A stretch of DNA of 64,000 nt from Lucifuga dentata (taxonomy: Eukaryota > Chordata > Actinopteri > Ophidiiformes > Bythitidae): contig VXCM01000762.1 of NCBI GenBank assembly GCA_014773175.1, positions 166,103-230,102 on the forward strand, written 5' to 3'. Below, one piece after another: positions 53,649 through 64,000 of this stretch. Within the stretch, counting starts at the first letter, position 1; every line of letters starts with the position of its first letter. A program made the translations under genes and the position numbers. The notes below the pieces were generated by a model. The model did no database searches. It worked only from the letters and a program-made list of their open reading frames with translations, and was not told the origin of the DNA.

Positions 53649-56600
53649 TCATAAGCCATAGATCTGGGTGGTGTTGTCTCGTATGGTGGTGAAGACTGTG
53701 GCCAGGTCCTCTCTCTTCAGTAGGCTGATCTCCCTCAGAGTATGGATGCCCATCCCAGGATGTGCAAACTGACAGACATCTTTATCAACCTGTGAGAGCG
53801 ACACAGACATGTGTATGCCCTACTGCACTCTATAAGAAGTTGAAATCTTGTCTTGTACCCTTTCCAAGCTAGCCTCTGTCCCACGAGCCTACATAACAGA
53901 ACGAAAACACCGACCTTATGTCCTTCTGAAAAGATGAAATATCTTGCTGAAATATAGGTTTTGTATGTATCTTAGCAACTACCTAAGAAAAAGAACTAAC
54001 CACACTTGTGCAATGGTAGGGAGAACTATCCAGAATACACGAATCAATAAATTTAATACATATGCTGAAGAAATTGGTGACTTTAATAGAAAATACCCAA
54101 CATAAAATATCGCTCTAATCCAACATCTTGCAGCTTCTCAGAGGTCAAATTCATGTTTTAGGTTGCAACATCCAGTCAAGACAATTCCCAGAGAGTGCAG
54201 TCCAAGGTAATGATGATGAGCTGAATAGCCAAATATCAACTAGGAACATTTATTGCTATGTAATAGAGCAACTGCAGAGGATTTTTCTGAAGATCAATGT
54301 GTTCAACGTATTGATGTAAAAATGATCAGTCTGTTGAGCGCTAAGAGCTGGAACATGCGTGACTGTCGGTGATTGAGTGATATTCCAGTGACTGAGTCTT
54401 CCCGGGTTTTTATCTACCTGTTTTGGACGGAAATATGGAGCATCTGTTTCCACCAGGATTCGGTGGAGAGGTATGTTGCGGACAGCATCTCGCACCTCTG
54501 TGGCATTCGTATAGGTGATCAGGGCTGTGAACCCCACGCACAAGTTGGGGAACTCTGTCAGGAAGGGCTCAATCACTGGATAACTGTTTGTAAAACAGTG
54601 CCTGGGTCCAATAACAAAGCAAACGTTTAGATATCAGTGTAACTGCATAATTAAAAAGGTTAATTCTGAGAGTTCTTTCTCAGACAAACAGCTGGAGTAG
54701 TTTCAGAATCACAATGATTTTAAATCAGATTTTAAATCCCTGCATGTCAAATTCCAATGTGTCATAACGTACCTAAATAAAAATAACTGGTCAGATGATC
54801 CTCCTCCACACTGACCTGTGAATTTTGTAGTCCCACGGGACACATCTTCTCATGATTTCCAGCAAGTCATCATCTGCGTCCCTGCAGTGGATCACCAGAG
54901 GTTTCTGCATGGCCACAGCCAGGTGCAGCTGACGCTCAAACACCTTCACAGAGACCCACAGCAAAAAAAAAAAAACAGAACCTCAACATTTCTCATGTTA
55001 CTCGTTAATCCTCACATTTAATTAATTCATATACATTTCAGGCCATTAAACAATGTCAGTGTTTGAGCTAAAACCTTTTATATGTTCCATGTCAGAGTTG
55101 ATCTTACCTTTTTTTGCTTAAAGCAGCTGGTGCTGTTTTTGTGGGAGTAGTCCAGGCCCATCTCACCAAATGCCACAGCTTTTGGATGTCGCATGGCCAT
55201 CAGTATGCTGCGTTCGTGCACATCTGAATATTCCTTGGCAAAGTGGGGGTGGCATCCAAATGCCCCCCATACTAAGTCTTCAGACAGAAAACTTTCCCAT
55301 AAGTCCTCCTTCACCATGAGCCTTGGGTTGCAGAAATCTGCTATACAGCCTTGAAACTCTGCAGGAAAGCTGCTGCAGTACTGCCTCCGGAAATGTCCAA
55401 ATGACCCCTGGTAGCCCAATTTTCCATACAGCATATCTAGATGGCAATGTGCGTCTATGAAACCAAGCTGCTTATCAAGGGAGGGGTAACTAGTCCACAC
55501 AGGTTCTGCCCCCATAGACAATCTTCTTTTAGGATTGCCACATTCTGTAAAGGGGGTGGATGGGCAGCGCATGGCACAGCCAGCATCTGAGTGCCTGTGA
55601 ATGGCTGTGGGGTCTGAGCATGGGGAGAAGGCAGAATACAGGCTGTAGCATAACGGCTGGCTCTCAGGTGTGGATGATACTACTCTACTTGAATGTAACT
55701 TGATAGGACTTGGTGAGGAGGCCATAAAGTTGGCAGAGTGACAGCACTCTGTGTCAAAGAATTCCTCTGAAGGACTTGCCTTGTGAGAGTGAGCGCTTGC
55801 TAATGAGTCCAAAGGCGGTGTCTCAAATGAAACAAAAACTTTCCTCTGTGACTGTGAGAAAGGCAGCTCCATGTCCTCAGCAGCTGCCTGGGTGGCACTA
55901 GTGGTTTCTTTAGCATATGACTCAGTGAGAGAGAAGGCTGTAGGTTCTTTGGTATCTACAGAATAAGCACTGTGTGTCTGTCTGTCAGGGAAAGGATTTG
56001 ATGCATATTCCAATGCAGGAGGAGATGAGTTATTGTCATCGGCCTCTAGCTCCTGAGCAACTAACCACTTGGATGAGCCCTCTACTTTTAGCATGACACT
56101 CTAAAATAAAAATAAAAAAACAGATGTTAAAAGTATGAAAAAAAAATAATCACAGACAAGAAATGTAATAGATGATATCCCAAGAAAATGTAATGACATT
56201 ACATTTCCATAAACAAAATTATAGGTGGATTCCAAAGCTCTTATTTTTTCCACATTTCCTGCACTTGCATCTTTTTTCTTGCGTCTTAGTCCTGCCCAGT
56301 TAGGATGCAAAGATGTAAGGATCGAGGAATGATCAAGTAAGAGCTTTGGAACCCACTTTATGTATGCATAAGCAGAAAAAAATCATTAAGTGTTTTGCTG
56401 ATTCTCACCATTACATCTTTGTTCAGCTCTGCACTATCACCTTGGGTTTTTGTTTCCACAAACTCCGTTGAAGGGAAGTGATCGCTCTGCACAGTAATGT
56501 TGTCCTCAGACCCACTCTTAGGTTTGTAGGAGCTGGTAAGGTTCAAGACTGTTCTCTCAACTGATGCCGACACCAAACTGGACGCAGCAGCTTTCAATGG

Positions 56601-57192
56601 CGAAGACACGACAGGCAAAGACGGGTTGGTGTCAGTGTTGGGCACGTGAGCAGGTTTCTGTGTCTGTCCTCTGCTTCCAATGGCTGCGATCACTGCCATC
56701 CTGTAGATCGCCTTTGACCCTTCTTCTGGTGTCCTTTCTTTTCTTTTCAAGATGAAAGAGTGCGAAGGGGTCAGTGTTACTTCCTGGCTCTCTGTAGATT
56801 CCAGCTGCTTGGATGTGCTGCCCATAGGTGTGGCCTGACAATTAGATCAGGACAAAGAAATCAGAGTTTACTTAATACAGAACACAATACTCAGACATTT
56901 GAGAGTGTAGTTCCAGATTTACCTTGGAAATCTTGATTGTTTTAATATGCTTTCCAGATAGCTTCCTCACTTTGATTTTTTCCAAAGAGGGCATTCTCCT
57001 GTGGACCATCTCTGCTTTTCTCTTGGGAGTGTCGAGGCTCAGTGCCCCAAAGCCAGAACATCCTGTAGACTCATTAAGTCCAATGGACGAAGTGTCTGAA
57101 TCATCTGTATCATCTCTGTCCTGAGGCTGTGTGGGTGAAGTGACTGTAGTTCTGAGCCAAGTAAACTTCACCTTCTTTCTGTTGCGGTCCAT
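53649..57192 (-). CDS. tatdn2: TatD DNase domain-containing protein 2 (metal-dependent nuclease)
   Basis: Member of the TatD metal-dependent hydrolase/nuclease family with a long N-terminal extension. Six coding exons, 57192-56923, 56834-56409, 56100-55108, 54943-54816, 54601-54418 and 53789-53649, join in phase to 713 residues (human 761). The first half is a low-complexity Ser/Thr/Pro-rich region. The TatD domain starts near residue 445: [11 protein letters not shown] (metal-binding His about 450 and 452), [13 protein letters not shown] (Glu ligand), [32 protein letters not shown], and [14 protein letters not shown] (the late Asp). All expected ligands are present, so the enzyme should be active. 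The ATG sits in a good context (TCTGCCATGG) ten bases into its exon, after a non-coding 5' exon ending at 58203. It converges with ghrl. Confidence 0.95.
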
Positions 57193-57201
57193 GGCAGAAT
57201 G

Positions 57202-58202
57202 CCTAATACATCAGAAAACAATCAGAAATTAATGAGCAGGTCTGTATTAGATCTACGAACAGCCACATATCATCAGTTTATAATGATATATAATGTTAAA
57301 TGTTCCTTGCAGTGTTAAACCTGCACTACCTGACTTGATAATATAGTACAAGGCACTAGGATACTGGTTATCTGTTAAGATGTACAATTTGAAAGTAACT
57401 GAAAGTACCTGCTTAGTATTTGTATTATGTAATCATCAAAATTAAACCATGAAGCCAATGCGATATGTTCAATAATAATGTGTTACCATAAAATACTTCC
57501 ATTAACTGTCCAAAGTTATACATGCACAATCACATGCCTCAAGAGTTTAAACCTTAGGGTTTATACAAAGTACTGTAATGTAATACTTTTGGAGCTATTA
57601 TTTCAGTAAAATGACATGCAGCATGCCAAGTTCCACCAAATTTTACCTACACCTGGAGGTGTAGGTAACACACCTAACAGTGGGACTCCATTTTTACTAC
57701 AGTGTAACAAGTCATATTTTATTGATAAAAGTCTCATATGCCTAAGTAATGTATGAAAAAGTCTTTGGTAAGGAAAGGATACAGTGTTAATGTGGTGATA
57801 ACAAATTCGAACTGATTTTAAACCAGACACACGTTAAATTAGGCAGGTCTGAGATCTGACTGATAAATTCGACCTTTACAGACGTTGGGGTAGAAAGAAT
57901 TTAGATATATTTTCTTCAATAAGATCCCATTATATTTCAATTGGGGAAATGGGGCAGACGTAATATTTCATGGTTAATTTGGCTGCAAAGAGCATTAGCG
58001 CGGCGTAGCTAATTAGCTAACCGTAACTGATTAGCTTAAATTTGACTTCTGTTGATGCAAAGTCCTTGTCCTGCTCGTCAGGAAAACACGTCCTGTCCAG
58101 GTAGCTTCCGTTTAAATGCAGCCCAAAGCAATTAGTTATTAAGTATGATCAAGAGACTTGGTAATTTTGTGTAAATGTCTTTGAATAATTGAGTTTCGTT
58201 AC
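57202..58202 (-). other. tatdn2: 5' intron of tatdn2
   Basis: Lies between the non-coding first exon (donor at 58203) and the acceptor TATTAG|GCAT at 57202. No other feature was seen in it. Confidence 0.6.
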
Positions 58203-58310
58203 CTTTACAAATGCAGCTCAAAGGAATCTGAAAGGAAACGCGAAGGAACATGAATCTGTCAAGATACCGGTGTTTCGGATTAACGAATCATCATGCTAAC
58301 TGATGACTTT
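58203..58310 (-). promoter_or_regulatory. tatdn2: tatdn2 non-coding first exon and promoter area
   Basis: GTAAAG|GTAACG gives a donor at 58203 on the minus strand. The upstream limit of the exon is not visible; no TATA box was found. Confidence 0.45.
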
Positions 58311-59360
58311 AGCCTGATTGCGCCAGTGGTTGTTCGTAGTGATAACATTTTAAAACAGAAAGAGTTCATTTAGCTATCTTCATTTCTACTCCACTTATCC
58401 ACTTTTATCCTTTTTCATCAAAAGTTTAATAGAAACTTTCTGCATCATTTAGAGTCTTGGACTTGAAGATCAGATGACACACTAAAACTGTGCATATACA
58501 CTAGTCACCAGATAACATGGTCATTAGTTAATCAGGAACACCTGTCCGGCTTTTATGTACCGCTTTTTTTTCAGTCAGTGTGTGTGCGATGCACCATTCT
58601 TTACAAAAGACACACCTTTATGGCAAATGTAAAGAACGGAAATATCTTTGTATTGTGTGACTACAGGCTTTAGCTAAAGGCGTAGTTTTAATTAAGGGAA
58701 TAAAATAAAAGGAGTCACGTGACCTTGTGCTGGTATTCTAAACGGTGATCTGTCCCGTTTTAGTTGTGTTCTCGTTCGTAAATTCATTTTAGAATGCATC
58801 TGCAGGCGAGATTTATGAGCGAATTTAAATTATTGCACTTTTTTTTTTTTTTACATGTTTATTTTATGCAGTTAGTTTGGTTCCTCACTCTCATTTTAAT
58901 TTGGGTGTAATTGCACAAATCACTTAAATAAAATAAAATTTAAATCACTTTTATAAAATAACACTTAAATCACATTAGATTAAAAAAAACAAATATTTAG
59001 TCACTTTATATAAAATAAAACAACACACATATTACGATATGGTCCTGTCTTCCACAGTTAACCTCTGTATAACCAAGACACTCTTTGCCCCCCTTTTACA
59101 TATCATCTTGGGTGTAAAACAGTAATTGACTTGTGATTGTGAATTATCATTGCAAGATAATGGATTTTAAATAATAATAAGAGCCATTGTCGTTTTCATC
59201 CTCTGATAATTAGGCCTTTAATGACATAGAATACAATTCTGAACAAAGACCGCTACTTTTCCCATTTCCTTATTAGTTGCAGCAAATTAACTTGCATAAG
59301 ATAGTTTAGGTTTTGCTACATTCCAATAACTGAGCACACAAGGAAGTATTAATGTGTTAA
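58311..59360. other. Intergenic, AT-rich
   Basis: No open frame or recognisable repeat beyond poly-T near 58838-58852 and AAAT-rich patches near 58925-59035. Confidence 0.5.
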
Positions 59361-59368
59361 GTGACATT

Positions 59369-59374
59369 TTATTA
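59369..59374 (-). terminator. Candidate polyadenylation signal of the unnamed five-exon gene
   Basis: AATAAA on the minus strand about 330 nt past that gene's stop codon. Confidence 0.35.
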
Positions 59375-59704
59375 TATTGATCATAAGAAATTTTGCCACC
59401 ACATGATAAATACTAAAATAAAATCTTGACAGACTTTTTCTCAGACTCTTGGTAATCCCAGACAGGTTTTGTAGGCTCCAAAGCTGTATGCTTTACCTGT
59501 GGAGGAATATCAATGCGTCAGTCACCTGATCATTGAATAAACCAAGATAATTTAAAGGGACTTGTTCTGGAAAAACTCTTGCTGAGTGAGATTTACAGTT
59601 CTTACATGATACACCAAAAATGCTAATAGGAAAAACAATAAAATGAGATTTAAGGGTTAGATCTCCCTCATCCCAGTCAGGTAGTTGGTATTTGTTCCAT
59701 ATTC

Positions 59705-61243
59705 CTACTTGGGTCGGTGCTTACATGTTGGTGGTTTCTTCTCTTTAAGCCAGTAGCAAAACCCCCTCCGAGCACGGTTATTATATACATTCTGATACTG
59801 GGGCATATTCTGAGGTGAGGAACTGGATTTTGGTTTGGTATGATGTATGCCTAAAGAACAAAACATGATATAGTCATACAAATATTTCAGCATTCCCTGA
59901 TAATGCCAACAGTGTGTTTTAAAGTGCCAATGAGATCTATGAAGAGAGGATGACCTACTGTATTTTTGCAGCATGGAGGGAATAGGATCATTAACTGGGG
60001 TTTCTGTTGTATCTTGTGTAAGAGGAGGTAAAAGGCAGCTGCTTGTTCGGGTTACAGCAACTTCACCTGGGTCATACAAGGAATAAAACCAAAATAAAGC
60101 AAGTACAGACTTGGATAATAGCATTAATAAACATGAAGGCATAATGCCGACAGTTTCAAAAATACTGTATAGTTACTAGACTGGATGGATACTACTTGTA
60201 TTGTTAAATGTTACAAACAAGCTAAATTCAGTGTACTTCCTAACATGTAAAATGTAAAGTACTAAATTATCCAAGTAATTTTGGTGGTCTGTTCAACTTG
60301 AAGAAAAAACTTCTTTTGAAATAAAATTCATGACATTTTGAAATAATAAGGTTGTTTATATTGTCATCATTCAGATCTGTTGTTTCCTCATCTTTGTTCT
60401 TGCTCTTGCTAAAGAAATGTGTGAAAACCATATATTGTATTTTTTTTTTACAGAAAAAACCTTATTGATGAGCTGTCTTTTCTTCTCTTTTATCTNCCCC
60501 CCAAGCTAGGTTTTCATATGCTGCAGGTTCTTCAGAGTCTTACAGTGCATATTTAACACCTTTGCTGTCTATTTTCTCATCCTTTCCTGCATAATATTGT
60601 TTCTTCATTTAAAATGTTGGTATCTTCTCTTAAAAATGAAAAAATAATGCCATTTTACAAACCTTTTTCCTTCAGTAAAGCAGTCGGAAATATTGCAAAA
60701 TAAGCCGGTACCTACATGGGAATAAAAAGCATGCATAATATTATGAGCACAATGTTTTTAAAGTTTTTTCCTTTCATGTATTCAAGAAAGAAATGTCACT
60801 ACAATGAAATTACTGTATATATGTGTAAAGATTAGAATGTTTTGCCTCGACTGATCTTCTTACCATTGTTTTCATTTTGGCCCAGTGGTCTGTCTGGAGA
60901 TGTGGAAACATCACTGGATGATTCCTTGGCCAAAATGTCATGCTAATAAAAAAATATTGAAGAATTATGAGTAGAAGCTATCCCTTCTATTAATTAAACT
61001 ACAAAACAACATCATGCATGAGCAGCTGTAAAACAGTGTGAGTCACAGGGTTGTCACAGATTCATGATGATGACAGAAAACTCACTGCTCTTGTCTGAAA
61101 TGACCCGAATCCCAAGTTTTTTTCTTTTCCTCGGTCTGCATGTTGTTCATTACTGCTATACCTGTCTCACAAGATAGATTGTGTTTCTTTGTCACTAAGC
61201 AACAGTATCCTGGTGCTACTCTAGCTGGATATAATTTCAGACT
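59705..61243 (-). CDS. Unrecognised small protein, five exons in phase (first exon not found)
   Basis: I do not recognise this gene. Five minus-strand segments bounded by splice sites join without a stop into 179 residues plus TAG: 61243-61086 (donor GAGCA|GTGAGT), 60942-60864 (ATTAG|C ... ACAATG|GTAAGA), 60711-60663 (TGTAG|GTACC ... AAAAAG|GTTTGT), 60066-59959 (CCCAG|GTGAAG ... ATACA|GTAGGT) and 59850-59705. Distinct stretches are LYPARVAPGYCCLVTKKH near the start, WAKMKTMVPAYFAIFP in the middle, and ARRGFCYWLKEKKPPTCKH at the end. It is basic and rich in Pro, Tyr, Lys and His. There is no signal peptide or clear membrane helix. The start codon is probably in an upstream exon; if translation began inside the first listed exon the protein would be shorter. 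It lies head-to-tail upstream of tatdn2. Phase agreement across four introns argues against chance; the family is unknown. Confidence 0.65.
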
Positions 61244-61249
61244 CTGACA

Positions 61250-62396
61250 TGATACTTGGACTGGCAGTTTTTTTTACAGGGTGTTTCACACACAAACACA
61301 AAATTTCAGTGGGAGTTTGTGCAAAGTGTTGATAATGTCCAGTTATTCACAGTGTAATGACAAGCTTTCTATATTATGGCCATTTCCCCATGATGGCCCA
61401 GTTATTATTGTATTTGCTTTAAAAATGATAGCAAATGGTTCAAAACAATGAGCAGGTTTAAAGAAGGAGAATACTGTGGTGTGGTCTGCATGATATGCAG
61501 ACCACATACACCAATATAATTTTCACCATATAGAATTTTCTGTATAGCCACAAAATGAATATGGAGTTTTTTTTGTTTGTTGGTTTGTTTGTTTGTGTTT
61601 TTTTTTTTTTTTTNTTTTTTTTTTTTTTTGCAACTTAAAAAATTTACAATGGAAAAAATTAATACAGAAAGATGAATTGCTTCAAAAGCATAAACGCATC
61701 CTAGTTTGTCACTTTATCGTCTAAAAAATGAAGACTCCTTTTCAAACAATAAGAAATGTTTGAATTTTAATTACATTAACAATGAATGAATACCATGAGA
61801 CAGTAGCAATATATGAGTTTTAAAAAGGTGAAAGAAGAACAGAGGCAAAGAAGGCAAAGAATGAAGAAGTTGCAAATCAGGAGGCAGTTCTAACCACAAG
61901 TTAATGTATGACACTGCACACTTGTGCTATAAACTGACAGACATTTACTTGGAAAAAAAAAACACATGGAAAATGCATGTATAATTGCTCCATGTTTTCT
62001 TTTTTTTTTTTCTTTGACATTCAGTCTGGCAAATTAAAAGCTTTCTGATGACAATTTACTCTTGCTTAAATTTACAAAAAAGTAATATGCTTTTTGGGAA
62101 CTGAGCAGAAAATTGGGCAAGTTAGCAGACCTTCTCTGTCATATAAACAGAACACTTCTATCTGCCATACTGAGATAGCTGTCCTATATTGTTTTTTTTT
62201 TTTTTTAANTTTTTTTTTTTTTTTAATTACAGTCCTTTACAAATTGTGTAACTGTGTTAGTTACAGATTACATGTTGATGATAACAAGTACATTCTTGCC
62301 AGTTTTTGATGTTTAAATTGACAAACCCTGGCTATATGGAAAATGACACTCCAATATAGTGGCCTTTTTGAATCTAACATTCAAATCCTCATTTAC

Positions 62397-62427
<31 letters not shown>

Positions 62428-62980
62428 ATACAACTTCCATAACATTTTAGAGAAACCACAATTTTAGTTCATTACTCATTCTGTCATTAAACATTACAAG
62501 TGCTCTTTCTGAAAAATAAAAGGCTTTGGTCTGCAGAAGAAGGAAAACATTTTCCGAACCAGCAAGAGAACATTGGCAGCAGATCAAACTGTCCTTCTCC
62601 TTTGCAGAGAATGTGTGCTAAGAAGCAACAGCTGCTGATTTGTCTGAGAATGAACCATCACTTTTTAAAACTAATTTTTCAGCATTTCTTAATACCATTC
62701 TTTCAGATAATGTGTGACCCTGACCCTGCTGAGAGACATTGCTGTCCAAAGAGATCAATAACCTGCAGGAATTTTGTATGGCCTTTCATCCTGGCCTTTC
62801 ATCTTCTCCAGCTATTCGCTGGTTCATGCCTGGAGATCTTTCAGCATACTGGCCTTATTTTCAAGCTCCTCTTGAAGACACAGTGCTATTTCCAAACTGC
62901 TGTAGTCTTCTGGCCACATGCTGAACAACCTGGAGAGCATGTTCTTTCAGGTGTATGTAAAGTCCCAGACTAGCAATTGA
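61250..62980. other. Intergenic or upstream region of the unnamed gene
   Basis: Contains N-bearing homopolymers at 61597-61629 and 62192-62224, poly-A at 62397-62423, and a non-repetitive stretch at 62500-62960 whose open frames I cannot assign. The missing first exon of the unnamed gene may lie here. Confidence 0.45.
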
Positions 62981-62984
62981 ATAG

Positions 62985-63612
62985 CACCTTGGAGTTATCT
63001 TTTTACTGTTGCAGATGACCCTGATATTTGGCATTCAGCCAACTTAGGAGGTCCTAAGTTGCTCAAACCACAGATGGTGGTTGTTCTGGTGTACTTGTCC
63101 TCTTGAGCAGTTGTGCTTCTGGGCCTTCCGTTTCTTTTCCTTTCCTGTCAGATCCATTTTGCCCTTTTATCTCAAGACAGCGGTGGGTATTTTGTGTGAA
63201 ATCTTTAATTTCTTGAACAAATGGAATATTCTTAATTTTGCAAAAAAGCAATAGATTGGCATGCTTCTTGAGAAAGGTTTTGTTTTGGCCATTTTTGAAC
63301 CCAGAATTGAACTTTAGGAATGTCAGTACCTTACAATTAAAGACAATTTACCTGCTTAATAGAACAGATGGGTTTCAGGTGTGTGCTAATACAATTACAA
63401 AGGTGTTTAACCAATTAGCATTTAAACATGATTAATTAAGGATGAGCTAAAATAGTTTATAGGATTGGCTGTTGAAAACGAGGCTTTTACAGTTGAAGGT
63501 AAATGAGTCATTTCCAGCAGTAATAGCCATTTGCAACATTATTAATGTACTGGGTACATATTTAGATCAATTTAATGCCACTTTGGAGATGAAAATTAAA
63601 ATTTCCAATCTT
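62985..63612 (-). mobile_element. Tc1-like relic, second copy (left end truncated)
   Basis: Co-linear with 32200-32850: shared text includes 'ctgttgcagatgacnctgatatttgg', 'gttttggccatttttgaa', 'gggtttcaggtgtg' and 'cagtcatttccagcagtaata'. The left inverted repeat is missing, and the transposase remnant is more decayed than in the first copy. Confidence 0.6.
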
Positions 63613-63699
63613 TGCCAATCTTTATTATTATATGAGCAGAAGCAGCAGTCACTAAGCATGGCTGTTGTTCACCTGAAAAGTTCAAAGAATAACGGGTTT

Positions 63700-64000
63700 A
63701 TAGAATATGCTGAATGAAAGCTCCACCCCGTTTCATCCCTATACATTCACTAAAACGGGCGAAAGCTGCAGAGACTTGTTCAGCAGAATAGAACACCGCA
63801 TGTTCTTCAGAAATCAACCAAAAACAGCGGATCAGCCTGCACGTTGATAATATTTACAAAGGTATACTAAACTTTAACATGGGAAGTTATTTTTATTTCC
63901 TAAATGTCTTGCTGACATATTTGTCACGTTTTTTTTTGCCCGACTCAAGCCCTGTTTTAATTCACTATTTTAACCAGTTCTAGTTGGATCTTAACGTTAC
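63700..64000 (+). promoter_or_regulatory. Possible first exon of a rightward gene at the window edge
   Basis: On the plus strand a segment ends TTTACAAAG|GTATAC (exon end 63861), a plausible donor, with no long open frame before it. It could be a 5' UTR exon of a gene continuing beyond the window. No identity can be given. Confidence 0.22.

Noticed and set aside
61561..61640. Poly-T tract as a retrotransposon tail
   Set aside because: Contains an N and no element upstream; more likely a gap artefact.
62500..62973. 157-residue plus-strand frame near the right end
   Set aside because: Next to a Tc1-like relic, without recognisable domains or splice signals. Kept only as unassigned sequence.

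Overview
The window is nuclear DNA of a ray-finned fish, probably a percomorph teleost. The evidence is intron-rich vertebrate genes, abundant CA/GA microsatellites, fish-type repeats, and a ghrelin precursor whose mature core ([12 protein letters not shown]) and 107-residue length match percomorph ghrelins. Single N bases mark scaffold joins, so this is a draft assembly.

Layout, left to right. 1-6.4 kb is repeat-rich intergenic DNA with a possible first exon of a leftward gene near 1.28-1.43 kb. 7.36-29.69 kb (minus) is fgd5, rebuilt here as 21 coding exons giving 1,510 residues. 30-45.9 kb is a long intergenic stretch with a Tc1-like relic, a short MITE and one unexplained, possibly decayed coding stretch. 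45.92-50.08 kb (minus) is ccdc174 (11 exons, 556 residues). 51.04-51.92 kb (plus) is ghrl, preproghrelin (4 coding exons, 107 residues). 53.65-57.19 kb (minus) is tatdn2, a TatD-type nuclease (6 coding exons, 713 residues). 59.70-61.24 kb (minus) is an unrecognised small gene whose five exons splice in phase. The right end holds a second Tc1-like relic and a possible first exon of a rightward gene.

The order ccdc174 then fgd5, same strand, matches human 3p25.1 (where NR2C2 follows FGD5). The convergent ghrl/tatdn2 pair matches human GHRL/TATDN2 in 3p25.3. The window therefore joins two blocks that lie a few Mb apart in human. These genes do not form one pathway: fgd5 is a CDC42 exchange factor, ccdc174 an RNA-processing/exon-junction-linked protein, ghrl a gut hormone, tatdn2 a nuclease.

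Points worth a second look: the ghrelin precursor has Ser where other fish ghrelins have the amidation Gly; a coherent five-exon gene of unknown family sits beside tatdn2; eight copies of one long-inverted-repeat MITE family occur, one filling most of an fgd5 intron as a foldback of about 680 bp and another with its central loop inverted; two exact 67-bp duplications flank single Ns and look like assembly errors.
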